In this document: one piece after another, positions 34,637 through 41,961 of the stretch
Numbering within the stretch: the first letter of the stretch is position 1
How the letters are laid out: every line of letters starts with the position of its first letter
Notes under the pieces: generated by a model
Seen by the model: the letters and a program-made list of their open reading frames with translations, nothing else
Told to the model about the DNA's origin: nothing
The model's database searches: none
Translations under genes and position numbers: made by a program
From: Streptomyces ureilyticus
Lineage (GTDB): Bacteria; Actinomycetota; Actinomycetes; Streptomycetales; Streptomycetaceae
Assembly: GCF_011045025.1 (NCBI RefSeq)
Contig: NZ_JAAKZX010000007.1
Location: 1 to 64,000, forward strand
Length of the DNA stretch: 64,000 bases
Reading direction: 5' to 3'

Positions 34637-35416
34637 TCACGACGACCGCCGGGAGGTGTCGCGCAGACCGTGGTACCAGCCGAGCACCTGTCGCTCGACC
34701 AGTCGGAAGAGGACGGAGAGAACGAAGCCCAGGAGGCCGAGCAGCAGGATGCCGGTCCACATGTCGGGGATGGCGAAGTTGCGCTGGAACTGGACGATGG
34801 TGAAGCCGAGCCCGTTGCTGGCGGCGAACATCTCGCTGATGACCATCAGGATGATGCCGATGGACAGCGCCTGCCGCAGCCCCGCGAAGATCTGCGGGCT
34901 CGCCGACCGCAGGACCACGTGACGCAGGCGGGCGGAGCCCGTGATGCCGTACGAGCGGGCCGTCTCGGACATCACCGAGTCCACCGCCCGTACGCCCTCG
35001 ACCGTGTTCAGCAGGATCGGCCACACACAGCCGCTCGCGATCACGGCGATCTTCATCGTGTCGCCGATGCCCGCGAACAGCATGATGACCGGGACGAGCA
35101 CGGGCGGCGGCACCGCCCGCAGGAACTCCAGGACCGGTTCGCACACGGCCCGGACTCGGCGGTACGAGCCGATGACCGTGCCCAGCGCGACGCCCACGAC
35201 GGCCGCCGCCGTGTAACCGGCCAGCAGGCGCAGCAGACTGGGCAGGACGTCGTCGCTCAGCCGCTCACCCGTCCACACGTCCGGGAACGTGGTGAGGATC
35301 GTGTGCAGCGGCGGCCAGTACACGTCCGTGCTGCTGTCGGAGGCGAACCACCAGGCGATCACCAGGATCAGGGGCAGCGCCAGGACGAAGAAGAGGCGGA
35401 GAGCCAGGTTTTTCAC
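34637..35416 (-). CDS. ABC transporter permease (SsuC/TauC-like), second
   Basis: A 259-aa inner-membrane permease with an N-terminal membrane segment (LRLFFVLALPLILVIAWWFA) and about five more. The EAA-type cytoplasmic loop is SETARSYGITGSARLRHVVL. GGGGAGG precedes GTG 35416, which overlaps the stop of the first permease in GTGA. The family couples to an SsuB-type ATPase. Two different permeases here suggest a heterodimer. Confidence 0.9.
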   Translation of the reverse strand: MKNLALRLFFVLALPLILVIAWWFASDSSTDVYWPPLHTILTTFPDVWTGERLSDDVLPSLLRLLAGYTAAAVVGVALGTVIGSYRRVRAVCEPVLEFLRAVPPPVLVPVIMLFAGIGDTMKIAVIASGCVWPILLNTVEGVRAVDSVMSETARSYGITGSARLRHVVLRSASPQIFAGLRQALSIGIILMVISEMFAASNGLGFTIVQFQRNFAIPDMWTGILLLGLLGFVLSVLFRLVERQVLGWYHGLRDTSRRSS

Positions 35417-36186
35417 ACCGCCACCTCCCCGCGTACCGACTGGTGCCAGGCCAGCGCGCGGCGTTCCACCGTGCGTGCGCCCACGTTGATCAGCAGGCCG
35501 AGTACGCCGGTGACGACCACCAGCGCGTACATGTCCGGCACCGCCTGTGAGCTCTGGGCGACGGCGATACGTCGGCCCAAGCCCGGGGCGCCGATGACCA
35601 GTTCGGCGGTCACCGCCAGGATGAGGGCGACCGCGGCGGCCAGCCGCACACCCGTCATGATGTACGGCAGGGCCGTGGGCCACAGGACGTGGCGGACCCG
35701 GGCCCAGGTGCCCAGGCCGTACGAGCGGGCCGTCTCGTCGGCGACCGGGTCGACGTCCTGGACGCCGTACAGCGTCTGGATCAGCACCTGCCAGAACGAG
35801 GCGTACACCACCAACAGGAGCACCGACTGCAGCTCCGTGCCGTAGAGCAGCACCGCGAGCGGGATCAGTGCGACCGACGGGATCGGGCGCAGGAACTCGA
35901 TCGTGGAGGCGGTCGCCTCGCGCAGGTACGGCGTGACCGCGATCAGCACGCCCGCGAGGATTCCGGCGGTCACCGCGATCGCGAGGCCCAGTGCCCAGCC
36001 GGTGAGCGTGTCCCCGAGCGCGGTCCAGAACGCCTGGTCGCCGAGCTCGGTGACCAGCGCGTCGGCGATGCGGGTGACCGGGGGGAAGTAGTCCTCGGAG
36101 AGGATGCCGGTTCGCGGGACCGCCTCGCACAGGACGAGGAAGCCCGCGAATCCGGCCGTGCCCAGCAGGGCGGTTTCGGCTTTCAC
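35413..36186 (-). CDS. ABC transporter permease (SsuC/TauC-like), first
   Basis: A 257-aa permease with six predicted membrane segments (for example LLGTAGFAGFLVLCEAVP and LGLAIAVTAGILAGVLIAV). The ATPase-docking loop is ADETARSYGLGTWARVRHVLW, close to that in the second permease. GTG 36186 overlaps the binding-protein stop (GTGA) and its own stop overlaps the next start (GTGA), so the three genes are tightly coupled. Confidence 0.9.
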   Translation of the reverse strand: MKAETALLGTAGFAGFLVLCEAVPRTGILSEDYFPPVTRIADALVTELGDQAFWTALGDTLTGWALGLAIAVTAGILAGVLIAVTPYLREATASTIEFLRPIPSVALIPLAVLLYGTELQSVLLLVVYASFWQVLIQTLYGVQDVDPVADETARSYGLGTWARVRHVLWPTALPYIMTGVRLAAAVALILAVTAELVIGAPGLGRRIAVAQSSQAVPDMYALVVVTGVLGLLINVGARTVERRALAWHQSVRGEVAV

Positions 36187-37151
36187 GGCAGTAGCGCGTC
36201 CAGGTCGGGGTCTTCCTTCAACTGGCCGTCCTGCTTTGCCAGTTCGGCCAGCCGCTCGATGGAGGCGCGGTTCGGCTCGGCCGGCCAGTGGGGGAGGGTC
36301 AGCTTCTCCAGCAGGGTCGGCGGGATCTTCGTGTACGTGGCGACGATCTCGCGGACCTCGTCCGGGTGGCTGTCGGCGTACTCGAGGGACTCGGCGGTGG
36401 CCTCCTGGAACTTCTTCACCAGCTCCGGGTTCTGCTTCGCGTACTGCTGGGAGGTGAAGTACATGGCCACGGTGAGGTTCGGGTCCACGTCGTAGAAGCT
36501 CGCCGCGATGGCTGTGCCGCCCGCTTCCTTGACGGTGGAGAGTGCGGGCTCCGGCGTGCAGGCGGCGTCGACATCGTCGTTCTCGAGTGCGGCGGGCATC
36601 TGGTCGAAGGGCATCTCGACGAACTTGAGCTTGGAGGCGTCGCCGCCGTCCTTGCGGACCGACTCCTTGATCGAGGTGTCGCAGATGTTGTTCAGCGAGT
36701 TGACCGCGACCTTCTTGCCCTCCAGCTGCTTGGGGGACTTGATCGGGCTGCCCTTCTTCACCGTGGTGCCCATGAAGTCGGCACCTTCCTCGGCGGTGGA
36801 GGCGACACCGTTCGCCACGACCTTGACGGGCACCTTCTTGGACTGGGCGACCAGCAGGGACGTCGTGTTGCTGAAGCCGAACTGGAACTCGTTGTTGAGG
36901 ACACCGGGCACGATCGCGGCCCCGCCCTGGGCTGGCGTCAGCTCCAGCTTGAGGCCGCGCTTCTTGTAGAAGCCCTTCTTCTGGCCCAGATAGACGGGGG
37001 CGACGTCCAGGATGGGAATGATCCCGACCTTGACGGTGGTGGTGCCGTCGGCCGCGGTGTCCCCGGCCGAATCGCTGGAATTGGACGAGCCACAGGCCGA
37101 CGCGGTGACGAACACCGCTGAGACCGTCAGGCCGATGAGCAGACGACGCAT
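36183..37151 (-). CDS. Lipoprotein substrate-binding protein of SsuA/TauA-like transporter
   Basis: A 322-aa secreted lipoprotein. The signal peptide ends in a lipobox, VTASAC, with the Cys at about residue 20, followed by a Ser/Asp-rich linker. The mature part is a type 2 periplasmic-binding fold of the NMT1/SsuA group (KVGIIPILDVAPVYLGQKKGFYKK, then GGAAIVPGVLNNEFQFGFSN). GGGGAG is very close to ATG 37151; an in-frame start at 37196 is less likely because it would precede the signal peptide. It is the first gene of the operon and divergent from the IclR regulator, with a matching palindrome (37187-37205) just upstream. Confidence 0.92.
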   Translation of the reverse strand: MRRLLIGLTVSAVFVTASACGSSNSSDSAGDTAADGTTTVKVGIIPILDVAPVYLGQKKGFYKKRGLKLELTPAQGGAAIVPGVLNNEFQFGFSNTTSLLVAQSKKVPVKVVANGVASTAEEGADFMGTTVKKGSPIKSPKQLEGKKVAVNSLNNICDTSIKESVRKDGGDASKLKFVEMPFDQMPAALENDDVDAACTPEPALSTVKEAGGTAIAASFYDVDPNLTVAMYFTSQQYAKQNPELVKKFQEATAESLEYADSHPDEVREIVATYTKIPPTLLEKLTLPHWPAEPNRASIERLAELAKQDGQLKEDPDLDALLP

Positions 37152-37186
37152 GACTCCCCCTAATGGGACAGTGCCGGGAGGGCGGG

Positions 37187-37205
37187 CTGTGCGCACACCG
37201 CACAG
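37187..37205. promoter_or_regulatory. Operator-like palindrome 1 (CTGTGCG-N5-CGCACAG)
   Basis: A perfect 7-5-7 palindrome lies 35 bp before the binding-protein start codon and downstream of its likely promoter. The GTGCG-N5-CGCAC core is shared with the palindrome at 37299. It is probably bound by the IclR protein encoded at 37361. Confidence 0.65.
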
Positions 37206-37220
37206 TAGTGCTCAGCCGCG

Positions 37221-37250
37221 AACGTAGAACGCCTGCATCAAGATGGTCAA
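37221..37250 (-). promoter_or_regulatory. Candidate -35/-10 promoter for the ABC operon
   Basis: On the minus strand TTGACC (37250-37245) and TACGTT (37226-37221) are 18 bp apart, a good fit to a housekeeping sigma promoter. Palindrome 1 lies just downstream, where a bound repressor would block transcription. Confidence 0.5.
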
Positions 37251-37270
37251 TGCTTGAGACGTGCGAGTCG

Positions 37271-37300
37271 TTGACAGTTGCCGAAGCGTGCTCCTAGCGT
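37271..37300 (+). promoter_or_regulatory. Candidate -35/-10 promoter for the IclR gene
   Basis: TTGACA (37271-37276) and TAGCGT (37295-37300) are 18 bp apart. Palindrome 2 begins at the -10 box and palindrome 3 follows, so the regulator may control its own gene. Confidence 0.5.
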
Positions 37301-37313
37301 GCGCACAGCGCAC
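37299..37313. promoter_or_regulatory. Operator-like palindrome 2 (GTGCG-CACAG-CGCAC)
   Basis: A perfect 5-5-5 palindrome overlaps the -10 region of the IclR gene. It differs by one spacer base from the core of palindrome 1. Confidence 0.65.
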
Positions 37314-37316
37314 CCT

Positions 37317-37335
37317 CGTGCGTACAGAACGCACG
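37317..37335. promoter_or_regulatory. Operator-like palindrome 3 (CGTGCGT-ACAGA-ACGCACG)
   Basis: A perfect 7-5-7 palindrome, 25 bp before the IclR start codon and three bases after palindrome 2. A shorter GCACG-CC-CGTGC palindrome continues at 37331-37342. Confidence 0.65.
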
Positions 37336-37360
37336 CCCGTGCGTCCTCGTGGAGGCGAAC

Positions 37361-38185
37361 ATGCCCGCTGAAGCCCGCGCCCCGCACTTCGTGCAGTCCT
37401 TCGAGCGCGGCCTCGCGGTCATCCGCGCCTTCGACGCCGAACATCCGGAACTGACCCTGAGCGACGTGGCACGCTCCTGCGAACTGACCCGCGCCGCCGC
37501 CCGCCGCTTCCTGCTCACGCTCGTCGACCTGGGATACGTCCACACGGACGGGCGGATGTTCCGGCTCACCCCGCGCGTCCTGGAACTCGGCTACTCGTAC
37601 CTGTCCAGTTTCACCCTGCCGGAGATCGCCGAGCCCCATCTGGATCAACTCGTCGCGCAGATACGGGAGTCGTCGTCCCTGTGCGTCCTCGACGGCGACG
37701 ACATCGTCTACGTGGCGCGCGTACCCACGCGGCGCATCATGACCGCGACGATCACCGTCGGCACCCGCTTCCCGGCGCATGTGACGTCGGTCGGCCGCGT
37801 GATCCTGGCGCATCTGCCGGACGAGGAGATCGACGCCCGGCTGTCCCGCGCCGATCTGCGCCCGCTGACCTCCCGCACACTCGCCTCGGCCGGAGCACTG
37901 CGCGCCGAACTGCGCCGGGTACGCCGTCAGGGGTACGCGATCGTCGACCAGGAACTGGAGGAGGGGCTGCGTTCCGTCGCCGTCCCGGTGCGTGACCGGG
38001 ACGGCGAGGTCGTGGCGGCGGTCAACGTTCCCGTGCACGCCGCCCGCAACTCGGTCGAGTCCGTACGCCGTGACCTGCTGCCCCCGCTGCTGGCCACGGT
38101 CGCCCGGATCGAGGCCGACCTGCGGGTCACCGGTCTCACAGGTCCAGCACGAGACGCTTCCCGGCACACCGGGACACACAGATGA
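37361..38185 (+). CDS. IclR-family regulator (PcaR/PcaU-like)
   Basis: A 274-aa IclR regulator. The N-terminal winged helix is FVQSFERGLAVIRAF, then LTLSDVARSCELTRAAARRFLLTL (about residues 10-50). The C-terminal effector domain includes SSLCVLDGDDIVYVARVP and GYAIVDQELEEGLRSVAVPV, close to the beta-ketoadipate (pca) pathway regulators. GGAGG precedes ATG 37361. It is divergent from the ABC operon, and three related palindromes lie between. Its 3' end overlaps the convergent VanB-like gene by 50 bp. The likely effector is an aromatic acid or a breakdown product. Confidence 0.9.
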   Translation: MPAEARAPHFVQSFERGLAVIRAFDAEHPELTLSDVARSCELTRAAARRFLLTLVDLGYVHTDGRMFRLTPRVLELGYSYLSSFTLPEIAEPHLDQLVAQIRESSSLCVLDGDDIVYVARVPTRRIMTATITVGTRFPAHVTSVGRVILAHLPDEEIDARLSRADLRPLTSRTLASAGALRAELRRVRRQGYAIVDQELEEGLRSVAVPVRDRDGEVVAAVNVPVHAARNSVESVRRDLLPPLLATVARIEADLRVTGLTGPARDASRHTGTHR

Positions 38186-39080
38186 GCATGGTCTCCCCGG
38201 CCTCCCGCTCCTCGTCGGTGAGGACGGAGTCACGGTGGTCGGGGGTGCCCTCGATGACGTCGGTCTCGCACGTGCCGCAGGTGCCCTCGGTGCAGGAGTA
38301 GAGCACTTCGACGCCGGCGGCTCGTACGGTGTCGAGCACGGAGACGTCTGCGGGGACGGTCAGTGTGTGGCCCGACCGCTCGAGCACGACCTCGAACTCG
38401 GTGTTCTCGCCCGGCTCTTGGGCCTTCGGCTCGAAGCGCTCGACATGCAGCGCCCCCTTCGGCCACACCCCGCACCGCGCCTCGACCGCGTCCAGGAGCG
38501 GGCCGGGGCCACAGCAATAGATGAGCGTGTCCGAGGCCGGGTCGGCGAGAGCCGTGTCCAGGTCCAGCAGTCCCGTCTCGTCCTGCGGAGCGATCCGTAC
38601 CTTGTCGCCGTACCGCGCCAACTCCTCGGTGAACGCCATGGAGTCGCGGGTGCGCCCGCCGTACAGCAGCGTCCACTCGGCGCCCGTCGCCTCGGCCGCG
38701 GCCAGCATCGGCAGGATCGGGGTGATGCCGATGCCGCCGGCGATGAAGCGGTAGCGGGGGGCGGTCGCCAGGGCGAAGTGGTTGCGCGGGCCGCGTACGC
38801 GGACCTTGTCGTCCGCCGTCAACTGCTCGTGCACATGGGCGGATCCGCCGCGCCCGTCGGGCTCCCGGAGGACCGCGATCCGCCACGTGTGCCGGTCGGC
38901 CGGGTCGCCGCACAGCGAGTACTGCCGCTCCAGGTCAGGGGCGAGCAGCACGTCGATGTGCGCGCCCGGCTCCCAGGCGGGGAGTTCCTCGCCCAGCGGA
39001 TGGCGGAGGCTGAGGGCGAGCACGCCGTCGGCCGCCACGTCCCGGCGGTCGACGACGAGTTCGGCTTCGTACGGGGTCAT
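38136..39080 (-). CDS. Phthalate-dioxygenase-reductase type electron-transfer protein (VanB-like)
   Basis: A 314-aa reductase with three parts. An FMN-binding barrel contains the LERQYSLCGDP motif, the NAD domain contains YRFIAGGIGITPILPML and IYCCGPGPLLDAV, and the C-terminal plant-type 2Fe-2S ferredoxin has CTEGTCGTC and a later Cys in MLICVSRC. This is the layout of vanillate demethylase subunit B and phthalate dioxygenase reductase. ATG 39080 overlaps the stop of the small upstream gene (ATGA). It passes electrons from NADH to the Rieske oxygenase encoded at 39522. Confidence 0.9.
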   Translation of the reverse strand: MTPYEAELVVDRRDVAADGVLALSLRHPLGEELPAWEPGAHIDVLLAPDLERQYSLCGDPADRHTWRIAVLREPDGRGGSAHVHEQLTADDKVRVRGPRNHFALATAPRYRFIAGGIGITPILPMLAAAEATGAEWTLLYGGRTRDSMAFTEELARYGDKVRIAPQDETGLLDLDTALADPASDTLIYCCGPGPLLDAVEARCGVWPKGALHVERFEPKAQEPGENTEFEVVLERSGHTLTVPADVSVLDTVRAAGVEVLYSCTEGTCGTCETDVIEGTPDHRDSVLTDEEREAGETMLICVSRCAGKRLVLDL

Positions 39081-39277
39081 GAGCCGTTTCCTTGCGAGAC
39101 GTTACCTGGGGAGACCTTGCCCTGAGGGGCGTGGCCTTCGGGGTGGCCGAGCATCCACTCCCACATCGCGATCGGGTCCTGGGCGGTCTGCTCGGCGCCG
39201 CAGTGGCAGGTGCCGTGCAGGACGTCGGTGCCCGGGAGCCAGTCGATGCGGTAGATCTCGCCGGTGGGATTGCTCAC
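39077..39277 (-). CDS. Small Cys/His-containing protein between oxygenase and reductase genes
   Basis: A 66-aa frame beginning at GTG 39277 with a strong GGAGG site, ending in an ATGA overlap with the VanB-like gene. It contains GTCHCGAEQTAQDPIAMWEWML with a C-x-C motif, then a Gly/Gln-rich tail. Similar small proteins near aromatic demethylases are not known to me by name. The overlap and ribosome site make translation likely. Role unknown; a metal-binding accessory is possible. Confidence 0.65.
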   Translation of the reverse strand: MSNPTGEIYRIDWLPGTDVLHGTCHCGAEQTAQDPIAMWEWMLGHPEGHAPQGKVSPGNVSQGNGS

Positions 39278-39399
39278 CTGGTTCCTCCGAGGGTGCCTCG
39301 GACCGCCCACACGGTCGGGTAAGCTGACTGCCGTGCGTTGCGAGAACCAAGCGCGCACGCCGTGCTGATCGAGAGCCAAGACAGCACATGCACCTCCAA

Positions 39400-39524
39400 G
39401 CTTTGCGGTACGAACCCGGGCTGGTTTCAACCCAGCTGGTGTTGATCGTGGAAGACCTGTCGGGTCGCTGACTCGCGGGCGGCGTGAGCCAGGAATCCCC
39501 CTGCTTCGGCTGGGGGAGGATTCA
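39400..39524 (+). mobile_element. IS200/IS605-type right-end remnant with hairpin
   Basis: Between the small protein and the VanA-like gene is a 244-bp gap. Its end reads GGCGTGAGCCAGGAATCC, then CCCCC-TGC-TTCG-GCT-GGGGG (hairpin 39497-39516) and AGGATTCAA. This matches the usual layout of right ends of tnpB-carrying IS elements in Streptomyces (GGAATCCCC..GGGGAGGA.). No tnpB gene is present. The VanA-like stop codon (39522-39524) lies within the last bases of the end, which may have replaced the natural 3' region. Confidence 0.5.
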
Positions 39525-40592
39525 ATGAACCTTCTCCATGGGCTTGTCGCCCTCCTCGACCAGCCGGGCGAGGATACGGCGGGCGGCCAGGCCGCCGGTG
39601 TCGATGTTGATGCTCAGCTCCTGGTAGCCGTGGCGCTCGGTACCGAGGGTCTTCTGCAGCAGGTTGAGGGCGGTGACGTCCTGCATGACGACCGTGCGGT
39701 TGTTGCCCGCCAGGAACTCCGTGACCTCGTCGTCTTCCGTCGCCCAGTCGCGCGAGACCGCCCAGAAGTCGTACACCTTGCCGTCGCCGGACGGCGTGAT
39801 GCAGTACGTGACTTCGGTGTGGAAGCCGCCCGGGTCGCTGCCGTCCGCCTCGGGCAGCACACCGACCGGAGCGACGCGGCTGTGCAGCAGGTACAGGCAG
39901 GGCGCGTGGTACTCGATGTCCTGCCAGCGGTTGATCCGGCCGGTGATGCCGGTCGACTTGGCATAGAACGGGGGGCATTCGGCGTCGTCCATGTGCCGGC
40001 TCACCCGCACGATGCCCGCGCCCTCGTCGACCTCGGTGGTGATCGGCGTCTCGGCGACCTCAGGCGTGCCGATGTATCCGCCGTGGAGGTACGTCTCGTG
40101 GGAGAGGTCGAGGAGGTTGTCGACGAGGAGCCCGTAGTCGGCGTCGATCGGCTCCATGCCGCGGACGGTGGTCCAGCCGGGGGAGTCGAGGTGCTTCGCC
40201 CGCGGGATGGTCTGCGGGTCGGCGAGGGCCGCGTCGCCGATCCACACCCAGATCAGGGAGTCCTGCTCGACGACGGGGTACGAGGCGACGCGCGCGGTCC
40301 GCGGCACCCGCTTCTGCCCGGGCACGTACACACAGGTGCCGGTGGTGTCGTACGTGAAACCGTGGTAGCCGCACACGATCTTGTCGCCGTCGAGCCGGGT
40401 CGGGGCCTCGGACAACGGGTAGCGGCGGTGCACACACCGGTCGTGCAGCACGACGGGCGTCCCGTCCTCCTCGGTCCGGTAGAAGACGAGCGGTTCCCCC
40501 AGGATCGTACGGCCGAGCAACTCGCGGCTGACCTCGTGGGAGTAGGCGGCGACGTACCACTGGTTCCTGGCGAAAGCGGTCATATGAGGCAT
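39522..40592 (-). CDS. Rieske aromatic oxygenase (vanillate O-demethylase oxygenase-like, VanA-like)
   Basis: A 356-aa Rieske non-heme iron oxygenase. The 2Fe-2S site is CVHRRYPLS and CGYHGFTYD (C-x-H ... C-x2-H). The mononuclear-iron part has LVDNLLDLSHETYLHGGYIG with the Asp/His ligands. The length and order fit vanillate O-demethylase subunit A and related aryl-ether demethylases. ATG 40592 is chosen (MPHMTAFARNQW); ATG 40583 is equally possible and no strong ribosome site marks either. The partner reductase is at 38136. The true substrate may be another methoxybenzoate. Confidence 0.88.
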   Translation of the reverse strand: MPHMTAFARNQWYVAAYSHEVSRELLGRTILGEPLVFYRTEEDGTPVVLHDRCVHRRYPLSEAPTRLDGDKIVCGYHGFTYDTTGTCVYVPGQKRVPRTARVASYPVVEQDSLIWVWIGDAALADPQTIPRAKHLDSPGWTTVRGMEPIDADYGLLVDNLLDLSHETYLHGGYIGTPEVAETPITTEVDEGAGIVRVSRHMDDAECPPFYAKSTGITGRINRWQDIEYHAPCLYLLHSRVAPVGVLPEADGSDPGGFHTEVTYCITPSGDGKVYDFWAVSRDWATEDDEVTEFLAGNNRTVVMQDVTALNLLQKTLGTERHGYQELSINIDTGGLAARRILARLVEEGDKPMEKVH

Positions 40593-40794
40593 GGGCGGTC
40601 CCGTCCCTGTCGGCGGGGCGCCGTCGCCCCGCGTGCCGTGATTGGACTCAGAGTCGTGATGGCCGCGGTGGGTGCGCAAGGCGGCTTCTGCCAGGCGGAA
40701 GGACTTCCGTGAAAGGGCTGGTCAGGGGTTGGACGGATACGCCTCGGTGTCCACCCCCGGTGGAGCCGGCGCCCGCTCCATGGGGGCGTCCACG

Positions 40795-41742
40795 TCATGG
40801 CAGCCGTCGGCGAGCCGAACGTAGGGGGACAGGGTGGGCGCCCTCGATGACGGTGTTGCTGACGGTGCCGATGCTCTCCACGGTCATGGTGACGGTGTCG
40901 CCGGGGGCGAGGGGCGGGGGTTCGAACTCTCCGTCGCGGCCCCAGAGTTCGGCCAGGCAGCCGCCGTTGCCGCAGGTACCGGAGCCGAGGACGTCGCCGG
41001 GGCGGATCCATGTGCCGCGGGAGGCGTACGCCGCCATCTCCTCGAACGTCCAGGCCATGTTGGCCAGCCTGTCCCGCCCGATCGTCTCGCCGTTGACCTG
41101 GACGGTGAGGGCCAGGTCGAGGAAGCCCTCCGCGTTGCGGTGGGGTTCGAGTTCGTCGGTGGTGACCAGCCAGGGGCCGAGCGTGGTGGCGGTGTCCTTG
41201 CCCTTGGCCGGACCGAGTTTGACCTTCATCTCGCGGCCCTGGAGGTCGCGGGCGGACCAGTCGTTGAGGATCGTGTAGCCGATGATGTGCTCCCGAGCCT
41301 GCTCGGGGGTCAGGTCCCGGCCGGCCTTGCCGATGACGGCGGCCACTTCCAGTTCGAAGTCGAAGCGGAGGCAGCCGGGTGGCACCGGTACGTCGTCATG
41401 GGCGCCGATCGTCGCGTACGGGTTGGTGAAGTAGAACGCGGGTGCCGCGTACCACTCCTCGGGGACGGTGTCACCGTATCCCCGGGCGACACCCGCGACA
41501 TGGCTCTCGAAGGTCATGTAGTCGCGGACGGTGGGCGGCTGGAGCGGCGGCAGCAGCCGGACGTCGGCCACGGGTACCGACAGTGAGCCGGTCAGGGCGC
41601 GTTCTCCCGCCCTGCGAAGGCACTTCTCGCCCTCGACGATCAGGTCCAGCAGCTCGGCGGGGTGCTCGAAGGGGTGGACCTGTTCGTTGGCGACTACTCC
41701 CGCCTGCCGCTTCCCGTCGTGCACGAAGGTCGCGAACTTCAC
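40795..41742 (-). CDS. Fumarylacetoacetate hydrolase (FAH) family protein
   Basis: A 315-aa FAH-superfamily enzyme. These act on C-C bonds in acylpyruvates and related ring-opened compounds using Mg2+. The metal-site motif is FDFELEVAAVIGKAGRDL, followed by NDWSARDLQGREMK and GSGTCGNGGCLAELWG. GGAGGGGAG precedes GTG 41742, which overlaps the stop of a tiny upstream frame. It fits the aromatic-breakdown theme, acting after ring opening, but which acid it hydrolyses is not evident. Confidence 0.88.
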   Translation of the reverse strand: MKFATFVHDGKRQAGVVANEQVHPFEHPAELLDLIVEGEKCLRRAGERALTGSLSVPVADVRLLPPLQPPTVRDYMTFESHVAGVARGYGDTVPEEWYAAPAFYFTNPYATIGAHDDVPVPPGCLRFDFELEVAAVIGKAGRDLTPEQAREHIIGYTILNDWSARDLQGREMKVKLGPAKGKDTATTLGPWLVTTDELEPHRNAEGFLDLALTVQVNGETIGRDRLANMAWTFEEMAAYASRGTWIRPGDVLGSGTCGNGGCLAELWGRDGEFEPPPLAPGDTVTMTVESIGTVSNTVIEGAHPVPLRSARRRLP

Positions 41743-41888
41743 GCCGCGCTCCCCTCCGCCTCGGTCGGGGCGGGGCCGGTCCAGGCGGGGCGGATCGCCG
41801 GGCATCGAGCGCTGACGGTGCCGGTGTGCCGGGCGGGCGGGCCGCCGGAAGGTACGGCGGGTGTGCCGTGGACGGTGCTGGTGACCAT
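41739..41888 (-). CDS. Possible 49-aa leader-like small protein
   Basis: A 49-aa frame starts at ATG 41888, with AAGGAG five bases upstream, and ends in a GTGA overlap with the FAH gene. The product is Pro/Ala/Thr-rich without a recognisable domain (MVTSTVHGTPAVPSGG at its start). The ribosome site and overlap suggest it is translated, perhaps only to couple translation of the FAH gene. It could also be chance. Confidence 0.4.
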   Translation of the reverse strand: MVTSTVHGTPAVPSGGPPARHTGTVSARCPAIRPAWTGPAPTEAEGSAA

Positions 41889-41961
41889 GTCTTCTCCTTG
41901 GCGGGTCCGGGGGCAGAGCGAGGCGATACGGCCAGGCAGTGGACCCCGGGGCTGACGCGGC

